In this document: piece by piece, positions 23,310 to 34,765 of the stretch
How the letters are laid out: each line of letters starts with the position of its first letter
Position numbering within the stretch: position 1 is the first letter of the stretch
Assembly (NCBI GenBank): GCA_025403435.1
Contig: CM046339.1
Span: 3,798,212 to 3,862,211, forward strand
From: Artocarpus heterophyllus
Taxonomy: Eukaryota; Streptophyta; Magnoliopsida; Rosales; Moraceae
Length of the DNA stretch: 64,000 bases
Reading direction: 5' to 3'
The notes under the pieces: model-generated
The model's database searches: none
The model's input: only the letters and a program-made list of their open reading frames with translations
Told to the model about the DNA's origin: nothing
Position numbers and translations under genes: made by a program

Positions 23310-23770
23310 AGCACATACATACTAATATTAAATCACAAACTACACATATCACATCTTCACATATTCCATTTCTTACATTTTCACACAATTTCACATATTA
23401 CACTTATTCACAAATTTAGAATTTCAATTACATATTTAATTTCACAAATTGCACACATTCACATAATTTTACATTTTACACATATTTACATAACCTCACA
23501 TATTACACATATGCACAACTTTACATATATTGACATAATTTGACGTATTCAAATCTTCACATATTCACAAGTTTACAATTTCAACAGCATAATTTCACAA
23601 AATCATTTCATTTCACATGTTACACATATTGACAAATTCACAATTTCAATTACACATATAATTCCACAAATTACACAGATTCACATAATTCCAACTCCAA
23701 TTGTACATATTTACATGTCCTCACATAGTACATATTATGCACATCTTTACAACTTTAATTACACAATTTC
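23310..23770. repeat. Degenerate TTCACA/ACATATT low-complexity tract
   Basis: Irregular tandem units of CACATATT, TTCACAAATT and similar. No coding potential. It lies between the TNP1-like gene and the G-rich block of the CACTA, in the presumed 5' region of that gene. Confidence 0.7.
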
Positions 23771-23774
23771 ACAG

Positions 23775-24200
23775 ATGGGTGAGGGGCGGGTGTGGGGTGG
23801 GGGGACTGGGTGAGGGGGAACGGGGGGTGGGGGGGGCTGGGAGAGGGGGAAGAGGGGGCGCGAGGGGTGGGGGACTAGGCGCGCGAGGGGGAAGAGGGGG
23901 GTAGGGGGTCACGGGGGGTGGGGGTTGGGGGGGGGGGGGCTGGGAGCGTGAAGGGGAAGAGGAGGGTGGGGTGTCGCGGGGGGTGGGGCGGGGTTGGTGA
24001 GGGAGGCGCGGGGGGTGGGGGGGTTGGGTGAGGGGGAAGAGGGGGGTGGGGGGGGGGGGGGTGGGCGCGGGAGGGGGAAGAGCGGGGTGGGGGGGATTGG
24101 TGAGGGGGGCGTGGGGGGTGAGGGGGGTTGGCGAGGGGGAAGAGGGGGGTGGGGTTAGGGGCGAGTGGGAAGAGGAGAGAGAGAGGGAGGGGGAGCTTAC
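23775..24200. repeat. G-rich plus strand / C-rich minus strand block
   Basis: About 425 bases with dozens of runs of three to twelve G on the plus strand, separated by T, A or GC (GGGGTGGGGGG-like). It is very unlike the surrounding AT-rich DNA. It lies in the leader region of the CACTA minus-strand gene. The Pro-rich ORF across it (24546-23875) is a composition artefact. Confidence 0.9.
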
Positions 24201-24404
24201 CGACGGTGGAGGTGAGGGCGGCCCGGTGGAGGTGCTGGCGGCGCGGTAGAGGCGATTTTTGAGAGAGAGTGAGGGATTTTAGAGAGAGAAAGAGAGGTTT
24301 TAGAGAGATAGAAAGAGGGATTTGAGAGAGGAGAGTAAGGCATATTAGGAACCTTGGGTGCGCATAGATATAGGTGGGTAGTGCGAATTTCAAAAATTTG
24401 AAGA

Positions 24405-24690
24405 ATCCACCTTTCACGACCGTTTTGTCAAAAAATAGTCGTGGAAGGCTGGGTCTTTTACGACTGTTTTTTGAAAAACCATCGTGGAAGGCTGGATCTT
24501 CCACGGTTGTTTTTTGAAAAACCGTCATTGAAGATCTATCCTCCACTATAGTTTTTCACAAAAAGGTCGTGGAACAATAATTCTTCAAATTTTTAAATTT
24601 TTTGAAAACAGTCGTGGAATCTATATATTCCACGACGGTTTTTTTCAAAAACCGTCGTCGAAGATACTTTTACATGACGATTTTTGCAAA
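24405..24690. repeat. Internal CACTA subterminal-type array
   Basis: Repeats of CCACGACGGTTTTT and AAAAACCGTCG, like those at both ends of the element but about 1.15 kb inside the right end. They are followed by AAAATTGTAATAAAC (about 24705-24718), a possible degraded CACTA terminus. Confidence 0.8.
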
Positions 24691-24847
24691 AGCTGTCATA
24701 AAAAAATTGTAATAAACATTTGCTACACATGATAATATTCAAATAAATCCGGATGGTGCACAAAGTGTTCTTCTAAATCATTAACCATGTCAACCATATT
24801 GTCTTGATCATCCATATTATCCTCCACAATAGCTTGCTTTTCTTTAC

Positions 24848-25063
24848 TTAGTAAAGTTGGATTGAAATTAGACTCGTATGAAAATGCCACGTTTGATAAC
24901 TACTTATAATTACATGTCGAAATAAATGTCCTCTAACAATTGGAATTGGATGCAATCTATGGTTTCCACATTGAACACAAGGACACCGAATTTTATCACC
25001 ATTGGCATGACTTTTGGCAAAATTCAAGAACTCTTCCACACCATTCACATACTCTCTAGGCAA
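24848..25063 (-). pseudogene. Transposase-associated domain, 5' fragment of TNP2/TNPD
   Basis: PREYVNGVEEFLNFAKSH followed by IRCPCVQCGNHR matches the zinc-binding amino-terminal domain that begins CACTA transposases. The expected Cys residues (CPCVQC) are present. The initial Met context fits, but the frame ends after about 70 codons and the catalytic transposase domain is missing. It lies about 0.8 kb from the right end, where TNP2 begins in intact elements. Confidence 0.78.
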
Positions 25064-25524
25064 TCAAAAATACCACATCCATTTCCTATCCATTTTGCAA
25101 TACCTAAATCGAAATAATAAATAGGAAATATTAAATTAAAATTAATTTCACAATCTCTCTGTATATATATATACCCACCTATATATATTAATTAATCATA
25201 AAATAAAAACACCACTACCGACAACGGTCATAAGTTATACATGCTCATTATAAAACAAAGAAATCATACCCATGATCCACAATACAAATTTCATGGAATA
25301 AACAAAAAAATCAACAACTATTTATCAATTTTAGATTAATTATACAACACAATCAACAACAATTTATCAATTTATAACAAAAACTTACAATTTGGGCTGA
25401 GATTAAGTAGTGTGGAGGTGGAGAGGGATGGCGACAGCTGATTCAAACGCGTCTGCGTCTGTATTTGAGAAGCGAGTTTCTGAATTGTGTCTAAATGTCG
25501 AGGTGGAAAAGGGGTTTTAAAGTA

Positions 25525-25830
25525 AGATACTACAACGGTTTTATTAAAAAACAGTCGTGAAATATTGGAGCTACCACGACAGTTTTTTAAAAAACCGTCA
25601 TGGAAGGGGAAGCTACCATGACAGTTTTTTGAAAAACCGTCGTGTAAGAGGGCGATTCCACGATGGTTTTTTAAAAAACCGTCATGGTAGCTCCCCCTCT
25701 TCCACGATGGTTTTTTAAAAACTGTTATGGTAGCTCCCACCCCCTTCCACAACGGTCTTCGTTTTCGCAGGCGTAGCTCGCCACGCTTTTCTCACGATAC
25801 CATGACTATTTTTAGGAAACGGTCATTAAA
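25525..25830. repeat. CACTA right subterminal repeat array
   Basis: Alternating CACGACGGTTTTTT-like and AAAAAACCGTCATGG-like units, matching the left array in inverted orientation. Confidence 0.85.
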
Positions 25831-25843
25831 TAAGGGTCGTCTA

Positions 25844-25863
25844 ATCCAAAATTTGTAGTAGTG
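25844..25863 (-). repeat. CACTA right terminal inverted repeat
   Basis: Ends TTTGTAGTAGTG, directly followed by the ACA target duplication. Confidence 0.9.
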
Positions 25864-25866
25864 ACA

Positions 25867-26165
25867 GCAGCAGCAATCTCTTCTTCCTTCATCTTTGCTG
25901 CCTCCTAGATTTTAGCCTTGAAGCTCTCTTAGGCCTTTTAGAGCACCTATTTTTCCCTCTTGACTACTGCCATGAGTTCATCAAACTTCCTTCAAAGCTT
26001 GACAGTCTTGTCTTACTCGATCTTGAAGAGGGCTTTGGTCTTGGTTCCCTTATATTTGGCCTCCTGTACCACTAGCTTTTCTAACTCCAGGGAGCTATTA
26101 GGGACTCTGTCTCTTTGTTTGCTCCATCGGTGTTCTTGACAAGCTGCATTATCTTGCTAAAGGAG
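25867..26165 (-). pseudogene. Antisense ORF remnant of the Tat element, proximal half
   Basis: The minus strand reads as a charged, coiled-coil-like protein with stops: EAKYKGTKTKALFKIE, KFDELMAVVKREK, ESFKAKI, EAAKMKEEEIAAAV. The last runs in frame into the CACTA junction. Together with 19870-20109 it forms the antisense ORF disrupted by the CACTA. Confidence 0.5.
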
Positions 26166-26265
26166 ATTAGAGGTAGCATTAAATCCTACAAGCAGATACC
26201 AAGTTAGAAGTTAAAATTAGAAGAAAATTAAAGGGGAGATATTAAGGATTGGATTAGAGCATACC

Positions 26266-26814
26266 TTGACTTTATTATGGATATGAGCCCATTGACAGTC
26301 AAGAAGAGGAGACAAATTCCGAAAGGAATCTCAATTCGGAGAGGAATTGTCGGAAGCTGTCTCAGAAATCGGTGCAAGTCCATGAGGAAAAGAGTAGTGT
26401 CCAAGTTTGCTAAACTCATAGATGCGTATTTGAATTACAAAATACATAACTAAATCTCCATAATATCAGGAAATGGAGCCCTTCATGCTCAATATGGGGA
26501 AGTCAAATACTAATGTAGATCAAGAAAGGGAATATGCCTGATTTTTTTAGTATTTATTTGTTTCAATTAATTCATCTATAAAGGAATTGTGATTATAAAT
26601 AGGGTGGAAAACCCCGTAAAAGGGACTTTGGAGCCTTTAAGTGTATGTATGATCAAAGAATAGTAAAAATTCTTTCTCAAAGTGGACGTTGCTTTCATGA
26701 GTGGACCACTATAATTCTTGGTGTCCCTTATTTTACCACATTATAGTTACTTTCTTTATTCAAATTCCTTGAATGATCTATGGGGATTATTGTTGACGAA
26801 TTTTACCATCAATA
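26266..26814 (+). repeat. 3' LTR of the Tat element
   Basis: Diverged copy of 12968-13570, ending CCATCAATA instead of CCATCAACA, with the conserved TATAAATAG. A purine-rich AAAATTAAAGGGGAGA (about 26223-26240) just upstream is a candidate polypurine tract. Confidence 0.82.
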
Positions 26815-27724
26815 CAAAACTTATCTTTTTATTTGCTACGTAATTTGTATTTATATGAAGCCTTATTTATAGTGCTCCTCATAGATGAACTTTGTTTTTT
26901 GGTTCCTAATCTATAGACGTACGCATATTGCTGAGCCACATTAAATCTCTTTTCTTCTCTTTTTTTTTTTTTGTTTTAGCTTCTTTTTAAATTTTTTATA
27001 TGGCATCAAAGCTTCATACTCTAATGAGTTCCTAATCCACTGTGACTAACATCTATTGATAACTTTGTCAAGCCCAAATCATTAAGTAAAGGCCCATCAT
27101 GGCAGGTCCAAGTTACTATCAGAATGGATCGAGCCCAATGGAAGTAGTTGATTTGAGCCAATCTGTTTCTATTAGGATCGCCAACCTATTTTTCATTCAA
27201 ATAATGACATTGACCAGTTCGACATCTCTGATTCGATTAGGGTTTCAACTCGACTCGCTTGGGCTGGATTCATGCATAGTCCACCATTGTAGATCTGCTA
27301 AGTAATGGTTTGTTAGGATTAATGTTCAAGGTTTCACAGTTATCAGAAAAATCCACTAAGTCACAAGGAGGGACATGGTGTTAGCCAAAAGATTTGAACT
27401 CTCTCGTCCTTACAGACACTCTGTAGAAATATTTCTAGATCTTTTTCCTTTTAAACATACACAATTTTGTATCCTGTACTTATTTCATCATATAGCGAAG
27501 AACAGTAGACGTAGCTCTAATTAAATAGTAAACACTCTAAATCCGGCATATGGTATCTTTATCTTTTACAATACATTTTTATTGTTTAATGCTTTTGATT
27601 TGTTTCTCTTTAAATTATTATGCTAACTTGGTTTGTTAAGTTTGTGAAGATCCTATAACGATGATTTAAGGGCTCAAACTCTCATATAATAAACATCAAA
27701 TTATGTTATAGGAATCTAACTCAT
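26815..27724 (+). other. Copia-like leader fragment with primer site
   Basis: TGGCATCAAAGC at 27001-27012 resembles the initiator tRNA-Met primer site (TGGTATCAGAGC). It directly follows a T-rich stretch ending TTTTTTATA, so 26840-27000 may be the end of an unrecognised LTR. No gag is readable downstream; the small ORF at 27099-27305 matches nothing I know. Confidence 0.4.
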
Positions 27725-28570
27725 AATAGATCGCAAGAACAAACTGTTGGTGCTATCTTGGACATCATACATCGATAAGGTGCTTATCATATTTTCTATG
27801 CAAAACTCCAAGAAAGGTAATTTACCTACATGTCACAGAGTTTATCTTTCAAAAGAGCAATATCCTAAGACACTTTAGGAGGAAGAAAACATGAGATGGG
27901 CACCCTAAGCATTAGCAGTGGGAAGTCTAATGTATGCCATGTTATGTATAAGATCTGACATTTGTTTGTATAGTCAGTTGATATCAGTGCAACCCAAGAT
28001 TAGATCATTGGATGGTGGTTAAACATTCTTAAGTATCTTAGGAGAACGAGAAATTATATGCTGGTATATTCTGGTGAGAATTTTATTCCCACTGGATGCA
28101 CTGATTTTAATTTGCAATTAGACAAAGATACACGTAAATCTACATCTCGATCAGTGTTTACTTTTGGTGGTACAACCATGGTTTGGAGAAGCATTAAACA
28201 ATCATTTATTGCTGATTCGACTATGGAAGCTGAACATATGGCTATTGTGAAGTAGCTAAAGAAGTTGTTTGTTTCCATAAGTTCTTAAATGAACTAGAAA
28301 TCGTTCCAGACATGGATAAACCACTCACACTGTATTGTGATAACAATGGTGTAGTGGCAAATTCAAGAGAACCAAGAAGCCACAAAAGAGGAAAGCATAT
28401 AGAGCAAAAATATCATTTGATAAGAGAAATAGTGCATGAGGTGATGTCGAAATTGTAAATATAGTGTCAGAAAACAACCTTACCGACCTTTTCACTAAGA
28501 CGTTACCTACAAAGAGCTTTGAGGGACATTTGAAAGGCTTAGGTCATGGAGATATGTCTCACCTACTTTA
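27725..28570 (+). pseudogene. Copia RT end and RNase H remnant (copia D)
   Basis: Readable pieces are QNSKKGNLPT, GSLMYAMLCIRSDI, LVYSGENFIPTGCTD, KSTSRSVFTFGG and DSTMEAEHMA. The RNase H acidic residues D (TD) and E (MEAE) remain. A further block reads LYCDNNGVVANSREPRSHKRGKHIEQKYH. Several stops and frameshifts are present, for example at 28253. Confidence 0.82.
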
Positions 28571-28585
28571 GGGAAAGTGGGAGAT

Positions 28586-30667
28586 TATTGGAGTTTGTGC
28601 CCTATAAGCTATGACATTGCACATATTATTAATAAATAAACAAAGTGACATTTATAATTAGTTTGGTTGTTTATATGTATATGAATACTTTTATAAACAT
28701 AAAGAAAATTCCACGATTATTTTTGTGACTATAAATTTAGCATATAAGTATTATATGCTTAAAAATAAAATTTATAGATAATAATCTAAATAGTGTACAA
28801 TAATTAATTAAAGTTTAGGATCTTTAATTAAATATTACAAGTACAGTTTAATCTTATTTAGAATAAAGCAGTCTTATCTGGGCTATCAATGTAGAGACAT
28901 TAGATTGGAGGTTCTTTATATAATAAGATTATATAAGACTAAATCAGATAAATTATGAATCTCTAATACTCATATGTTACAAATAAAGTATTCAAATTTA
29001 TCACTATGATGATCTTATATGTGATAGTCTTAATCTTGAGTATTTATTAGACTGCTATCTATGACATTCTATTTTTTAACTTGCATGGTAAGATTTGTCT
29101 AAACACAGATCATAACTTAGCATCTTGGAAACATAATGGAATAAATAGTTGGGAATAATATTATACTAACACGGAATTTATTCTTTCCTTATGAAAGTTA
29201 GAAAAATAACACTCTTGAGGGATAATTCGAGGTTTGAATTGTAGAGCGCTTATTCAAAATAAAATTATGAATTAACTATTCATTAGAGAATTATTGAAAC
29301 TCAAGAATAAAAATGTAATAAGAGGGGTAAATTGAAATTGAACCTAACTCTTATTATGAACTATTTATGGAGGACTAACTTATATGTAATGATTATATCA
29401 ATGGACTACTCGCTAATTTTCTTTGAGGACTTTTCACTATAATCCCAAGAGTTCAGTTTTAGTTTTTTAGTGGAGTAATACTGAACCTAATAAATTTGAT
29501 ACATTAATTAAAGAGTTTAATTACTTGTTGAAATTTATTAGAGCTTGAGTTATAGGTCCATAGGTTCCCAATGTCACCCTATAACACTGTATTGGATTTA
29601 ATGCATAGGATGAATTATATATATATTTAATTTAAAATTATTGAATTCTAAATTAATTGTTTCATACTTGAGATATTAATGTGACACAGAAAAATATTCT
29701 CTGTGACACATAAACACATAATATAATGCGATAAATATTGTCACATTTAACTTAGCATTAGTTAATTAGTTGATTGATTATATATAATAATTAAATATGT
29801 TTTAAATTAATTAATAGATGATATTTGAGTAATAAGATTATTTAAACATAATCTTAATTTTGTGTGTAACACATGTATAGTGGGACCATATTTTGTCTTT
29901 TTCAACATGCACACAAAATTAAATTATTAATTAATTTAAAATCTTTTTTAAATAAATATAATTTATTTTTGAATTTAAAAAAATATATATAAGATTTGAT
30001 TATATTATACATATATATATATATATCATATATACGAAAATCATGTTAACCACATTAAGGTAATTTACATAAACAAATATATATTACATATATATATATA
30101 TATATATATTATGAATATCTAGAGTCACGTAAGTGATTCCAATTCAAAAATAATAATAAAAAAAGGATAAGGAAGGTAGTGTATATCCCTTCTCCATATA
30201 TCTGATTGGGTGATTATTTTAAATTTAAAATAAAATAAAATAAATTAAAAATAACTAACTACTCAGATATAACAAATTAGAGATAACAGTTATCTCATCA
30301 TCTTTTTACGTAACTTTTATAAAATACTCAAAGAGAAAAGACTGAAAATTCTTTCTTTGAAAAAAACAGATATGTTATCTCATGTGTTGAGTACATAGTA
30401 GATCTAGAAAAGTGTGAGGTTAATTTATTCTTACAGTTTGATGACCACTCGTCTTTCCATTGGTGTGGAGGCTTGGCTTGGAAGATCGTGGTGTTAAAGA
30501 GGAAAACTAGGATACCCTGATAGGCCTTCAAGAGGTTTGTAAAAATTCTCAAAACTTTCTATTATTAATTAAAATTATATAACTATTCTCGATGAATAAA
30601 GTTTTTAGAAAATTTTTATTTGTCAACAATGTGTTCTTTTTGCTGCATTTCATGTTTAATTCCAACA
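28586..30667 (+). repeat. 3' LTR of copia D
   Basis: It begins TATTGGAGTTTGTGCCC after the purine tract AAAGTGGGAGAT and ends TTTAATTCCAACA. It parallels 34766-36946 and 50468-52150. Near 30000-30110 it contains (TA)n runs. Confidence 0.85.
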
Positions 30668-32159
30668 CGTCTCTCTAGCGAATAGAGGAGATTCCACTGC
30701 AAATGTCTTTCGCACCGCCAGTATGACACACAAGGAGATCTTTAGATAAAAGTGAGCTCTTGCTTTTTGGAGTTATTTTACAATTAGTCCCTAAATTGCA
30801 CGCCTAATATCAAGGTGATCCCTAACTCTTGAATCGTTGTTTTGACAATCGTTATTTTTCACTCAGCCAGCCCTTCGGTTAGAAATTCCTAAATGTGACG
30901 TGTGTCAATCATGTGAGAGTGACTCAAAATCATTCTATCTTTTAGAGTCATTACCTAAATAAATAAAATAAATATAAAAATTATTTTAAAAAATTCAAAA
31001 ACTAAAATGATTATAATATCCAAAGAAGCCTGAGAATGGTTATAGCCTATTTTTTGGATTTAAAAGCTAGACTAATAAGGTGATTAGTTCTTGATTAGAA
31101 CAAAGTAAAAAGTAAAAAATTGTTACAATGTAAAGCTCTTAGCAGTAAATAAAAAGCAAAAAATTATTATAATATAAAATTCTTACTTGTTAGTGTTTTT
31201 AACTAAAATTTGTTCTAATTATTGGTTCTAGCTAGACTTCTCAAACACCTTATAAAATTTGTTGGCTTGTAGGGGCAATAGTTAGCCTAGCCTTTAACTA
31301 ACAAACGTAATTATGCACATAACAATGTATGAATTATGTCGCGTTTGACCCCAGTCATCAATATGCGTGTTTGGCAATTGCTGTGTCTTTTTTCGAATGG
31401 AAAAGTCTCAATCGTTAATCTTTAAGGTCATAAGTATATTGTTTTATTTGGCAATCCGATTGTTCAAATTTTCTAGTTTTGCGCTGTCGGCATTGATACT
31501 TGGATTTTCATCGACACATGTAGAGCAGTCCCTCCAAGAAAAATGAATCAATATTGATGAAAATTGATATAAAATATGAAAAATTATCTTAAAACATTTT
31601 GTTTTTTAAATGAGATTTTAAAAAACTATAAAATTTAACAGTACATATTTTCGATGAAACTCTCAAATTGAATAAAATAGTTGAGAATCAACCTAACAAA
31701 AGTACTTTAAATACATAGTTTCATATAAGATAAAAAAGCATCAGTACCATAAAGAGCTTATAGGAGGTTTAAAAGTATTTGGAATACCTTTTTGGTTTAA
31801 ATAATTTTAATACCAAGACATGAAATTTAAATGGTTTCTTTTACGATTTTAAATATGACATGTATATCTCTTGATCCTTATCCATTATCTCTCCGATGCT
31901 AAGGAGTAAGTTGCTATAAAATAAAAGATTATACCAAGTTCTCTACTTCTCCACTTCTCCTTCGATCTTATTACCTCATAGTTTTGGCCATCCCTATAAA
32001 AAGTTCATCACGATTCAAAAGCCTAATGACTGCATGTAAAAAGTAAATAAAAAATATGAATTTAATAATATTGAAAATTAAATTTACAAAAAACTACATA
32101 AAAAAGTAAATAAAAAGACATGAATTTATAACATTTAAAAGTAAATTAGAAAAATAAAT

Positions 32160-32410
32160 ATAAAGAATGTCTATTTTGTCGATATTTTCATGAAAATTTT
32201 TGTAAAATTTTTGATATTTTGTCATTTAATACTACAGTTTTTATAGAAATCCATATTTTTATTAAAGTATCGATTTTTGGAGATATTTTTATGAAAATCT
32301 GTAGATATTCTACAAAAAGAGTACAACAAAAATGTTTTCACACCAGCACTTTCAAAATACAAAATTTCCATGAAAATATCAGTGAAAATGTCGATCTTTT
32401 AATCCTTAGT
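32160..32410. repeat. Imperfect inverted-repeat block
   Basis: TCGATATTTTCATGAAAATT at the left and CCATGAAAATATCAGTGAAA at the right are related in inverted orientation. They belong to a GATATTTTCATGAAA-type repeat seen in several plant genomes. Confidence 0.5.
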
Positions 32411-32641
32411 TGGAATTGACGTTTTAAATTTTGCTTCTCATAATGCTCTTGCAGCTACAGTTTTTAAACTTAAAACTTCAGTTTCAACTGAAACTGAAAA
32501 TGGACGCTTAGTCTTTGAACTTGTTTTTTAGTTTATTATTCTTTGAATATACTTTTATCGCAATTCTAGTGCCTAAACTTCAACTATATTTACGACTAGT
32601 CCAGATTTATAGGAAATAATTAAGCTTCCGTTTATGTTAAC

Positions 32642-32748
32642 TTCAAATTTTATAGCACTCTGGTGAGGTGATCACTTGTATTCTTCAGTCTTCCCTTCAA
32701 ATTTTATAGTAGTCAGGTGAGGTGATAGTTGTATTCTTCAGCCTTCAT
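32642..32748 (+). repeat. Two-unit tandem repeat
   Basis: TTCAAATTTTATAG, then GGTGAGGTGAT, then TTGTATTCTTCAG occurs twice in succession with a unit of about 53 bp and a few differences. Confidence 0.7.
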
Positions 32749-34765
32749 AGGCCTTGAATGTTAGAATATGTATTCCTCATGATATGATTGTTTTCGTCGA
32801 TTTATCACGTGATCATAAACATTTGAATCTGTTAAATTTGAAAAGTCATATTTCAATGTAATCTCAACATTATAGCTTTAAAATTCCTTGAATACTGAAA
32901 ATCGGAAGGGGGAATATTGTGAGTAATAACTCAACTTCATCAATAACATCTAGTTTTCATTGCAAAAGGTGCACCTATTTATAGGACATAACTCAAATAA
33001 GGAACTAAGCCAAAACGGTCTTTATATAATTAAAAATAATAAAAAATATGAAAGTTTTCAAGAAAGAGGAATAAAAGTTAAAACTATCTGATGGCTGAAA
33101 TGAAGAATAAATAAACTCAATGAGATTCAACGTTTGGAGCTCCTATATATGTTAACTTATTACACAGATAAAATTAACTAATAAAAAGGAAAAAAAAAAC
33201 CCTTTAAAGGCCCAAAAATAGGATTTTCATAAATGTTATCTTTTGAAACTTAATTTTTACAAATATCACATATATTTAAGTCTAACTCAACTTAAACATG
33301 TAATATGAGTGGTAGTATGACGCAACCTTTTTAAACCTTTTTAAATATGTATAAATAAACATTTTTTTTTTATAAATACAACATAGCATATAATTGTTTC
33401 CTTTAGTCAAAAATCGTTGTACGTAGTCTGTTTGCCCGTTGGCTTGGCTGTTTCCACTCCAAAAAAAAATTTTATGCGAGTTTTTTCCAAACTTTTTGAA
33501 AACTGAAAAAATTAGTTTATTTAGCTTACGGTTGAACCCAACGAAGCTTTGTAGCCAAACAAAACAAAACGATAATGAAAAACCATTTTCATTCTATGGG
33601 GTTATAACCCCGCTACTCACAAAATCATTTAAATAGGATTTCTTAAATATTTAATTATTCAGATTGATAGATCAGGAGACATCCCATGCAGTGACGAAAA
33701 TAGTAGAGAACTTTTCTTTATAAACCTCTATATATATATATATATATGACACATATTGTATTAGATTAAATTATAAATAGCCCCTCCTAAAAATTTGATC
33801 TTATCATCTAAATTTAATTAAATATCACCCTCTCATACGTTTTATAGAAGGTTAATTTATCAAAAAAGCTCAACACACTCTGCGTAAATACTAGCTTATT
33901 TCTTTATATAGCATGATTTAATAAGATATATACAAACTTTTTTGTCTGTAAGATGTTGAAGTCCAAAATGATTCACTATTAACTTTTAGTTGGAAAAAGT
34001 TATAATATTCCAATTTTTTAGATAGTATCCAAAAAGATTTTATGTTGCAGATCTTATTATACTTGATGAACAATATTTATATTGTCAATATTCGTTCTAA
34101 TTTAGCAGTGTTCGACAACATAAAAAATAGTGCAAATAGAAAAAAGAACTTATATTTATTAGTTTATCGACTTTAGACGTTAACTTTAATTTTAATTATA
34201 GAGAGGGTGTTTTTTGCTAAAAATATTTTGAAGAATTGATTATTCACAATCAAAGGCGAGATTAGTTGGTGAATGATACTTTACTTGTACTGAGAAAGAT
34301 ATCTTCAATAGCTTTGATAACAAAAGTTATTATATAATATTTTTATGACATTAGAATTTGTTGGTGACGATTGTATTACATTAGTAATTGTCGACTTTAA
34401 TAAAACTTTTAACAAAGTTTATAAACAATTTTTATTTTAGTTATTAGGCCCCCTGAGAAAAATTTCTAGCTTTGTTACTAATTCTATGTTTGCAGAATAT
34501 ATATATATATATATATGGCCTGAGAAAAATTTATGGCTTCGTCATTGATCTTATGTTTGCACAATATATATATGAAACACATATATATGCTACTGCATGC
34601 TTATGTGTATATATGCAACTACGCATATATGAATCCTTTTTTTGTTCTTTGCTTCATAAACGTGGATGCCATAGTAATTATAAAAAAAAAAAAAAAAGAA
34701 CTTACAGTAACTTTTATTTACTGGTACATGTTCCTTTTTTATGAAGTATTTGTTGGTGTTCGTTG

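Larger units (their letters stand above)
20113..25863 (-). mobile_element. CACTA (En/Spm) transposon, internally deleted
   Basis: This 5751-bp element has termini CACTACTACAAA and TTTGTAGTAGTG and a 3-bp target duplication ACA (20110-20112 and 25864-25866). Subterminal arrays of ACGACGGTTTTT and AAAAACCGTCGT lie at 20135-20420 and 25525-25830, with a third block at 24405-24690. The genes read on the minus strand: a transposase amino-terminal domain fragment, a TNPA/TNP1-like gene and a Ulp1-like protease domain. The catalytic TNP2 transposase body is absent, so the copy is non-autonomous. It inserted into the antisense ORF of the Tat element. Confidence 0.93.
12968..26814 (+). mobile_element. 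Old Tat-lineage Ty3/gypsy element, split by a CACTA
   Basis: Two diverged LTRs (12968-13570 and about 26266-26814) flank a heavily mutated gag-pol on the plus strand. The LTR ends are TGTTGAT and ATCAACA. Tat lineage is indicated by the gag motif GHYISECTDLKDEI, the RT motif YVDDMLVKS, a second plant-type RNase H (EAEYEAILAEL, YSDSQLVVNQ) and an apparent antisense ORF before the 3' LTR. A CACTA transposon (20113-25863) interrupts the 3' region; without it the element is about 8.1 kb. No target duplication is recognisable. Confidence 0.88.
27725..30667 (+). mobile_element. Copia D: 5'-truncated relative of copia A with 3' LTR
   Basis: The end of RT and RNase H (27725-28585) is followed by a 2082-bp LTR. 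The sequence parallels copia A at 49590-52000 throughout but starts abruptly inside pol, so everything upstream is lost. No target duplication can be assigned. Confidence 0.85.
30668..34760. other. AT-rich gene-free stretch
   Basis: No coding region. It contains motifs typical of old noncoding repeats (ACAATTAGTCCCTAAATT near 30780), an imperfect inverted-repeat block (32160-32410), a 53-bp tandem duplication (32642-32748), a possible small element around 31040-31270 with inverted GCTAGACTAATAAGG-like ends, and TA microsatellites at 33728-33750 and 34497-34515. Confidence 0.6.

Noticed and set aside
23875..24546. 223-codon Pro-rich minus-strand ORF
   Set aside because: It is open only because the strand is C-rich; the protein is low-complexity Pro/Ser and runs across subterminal repeats.
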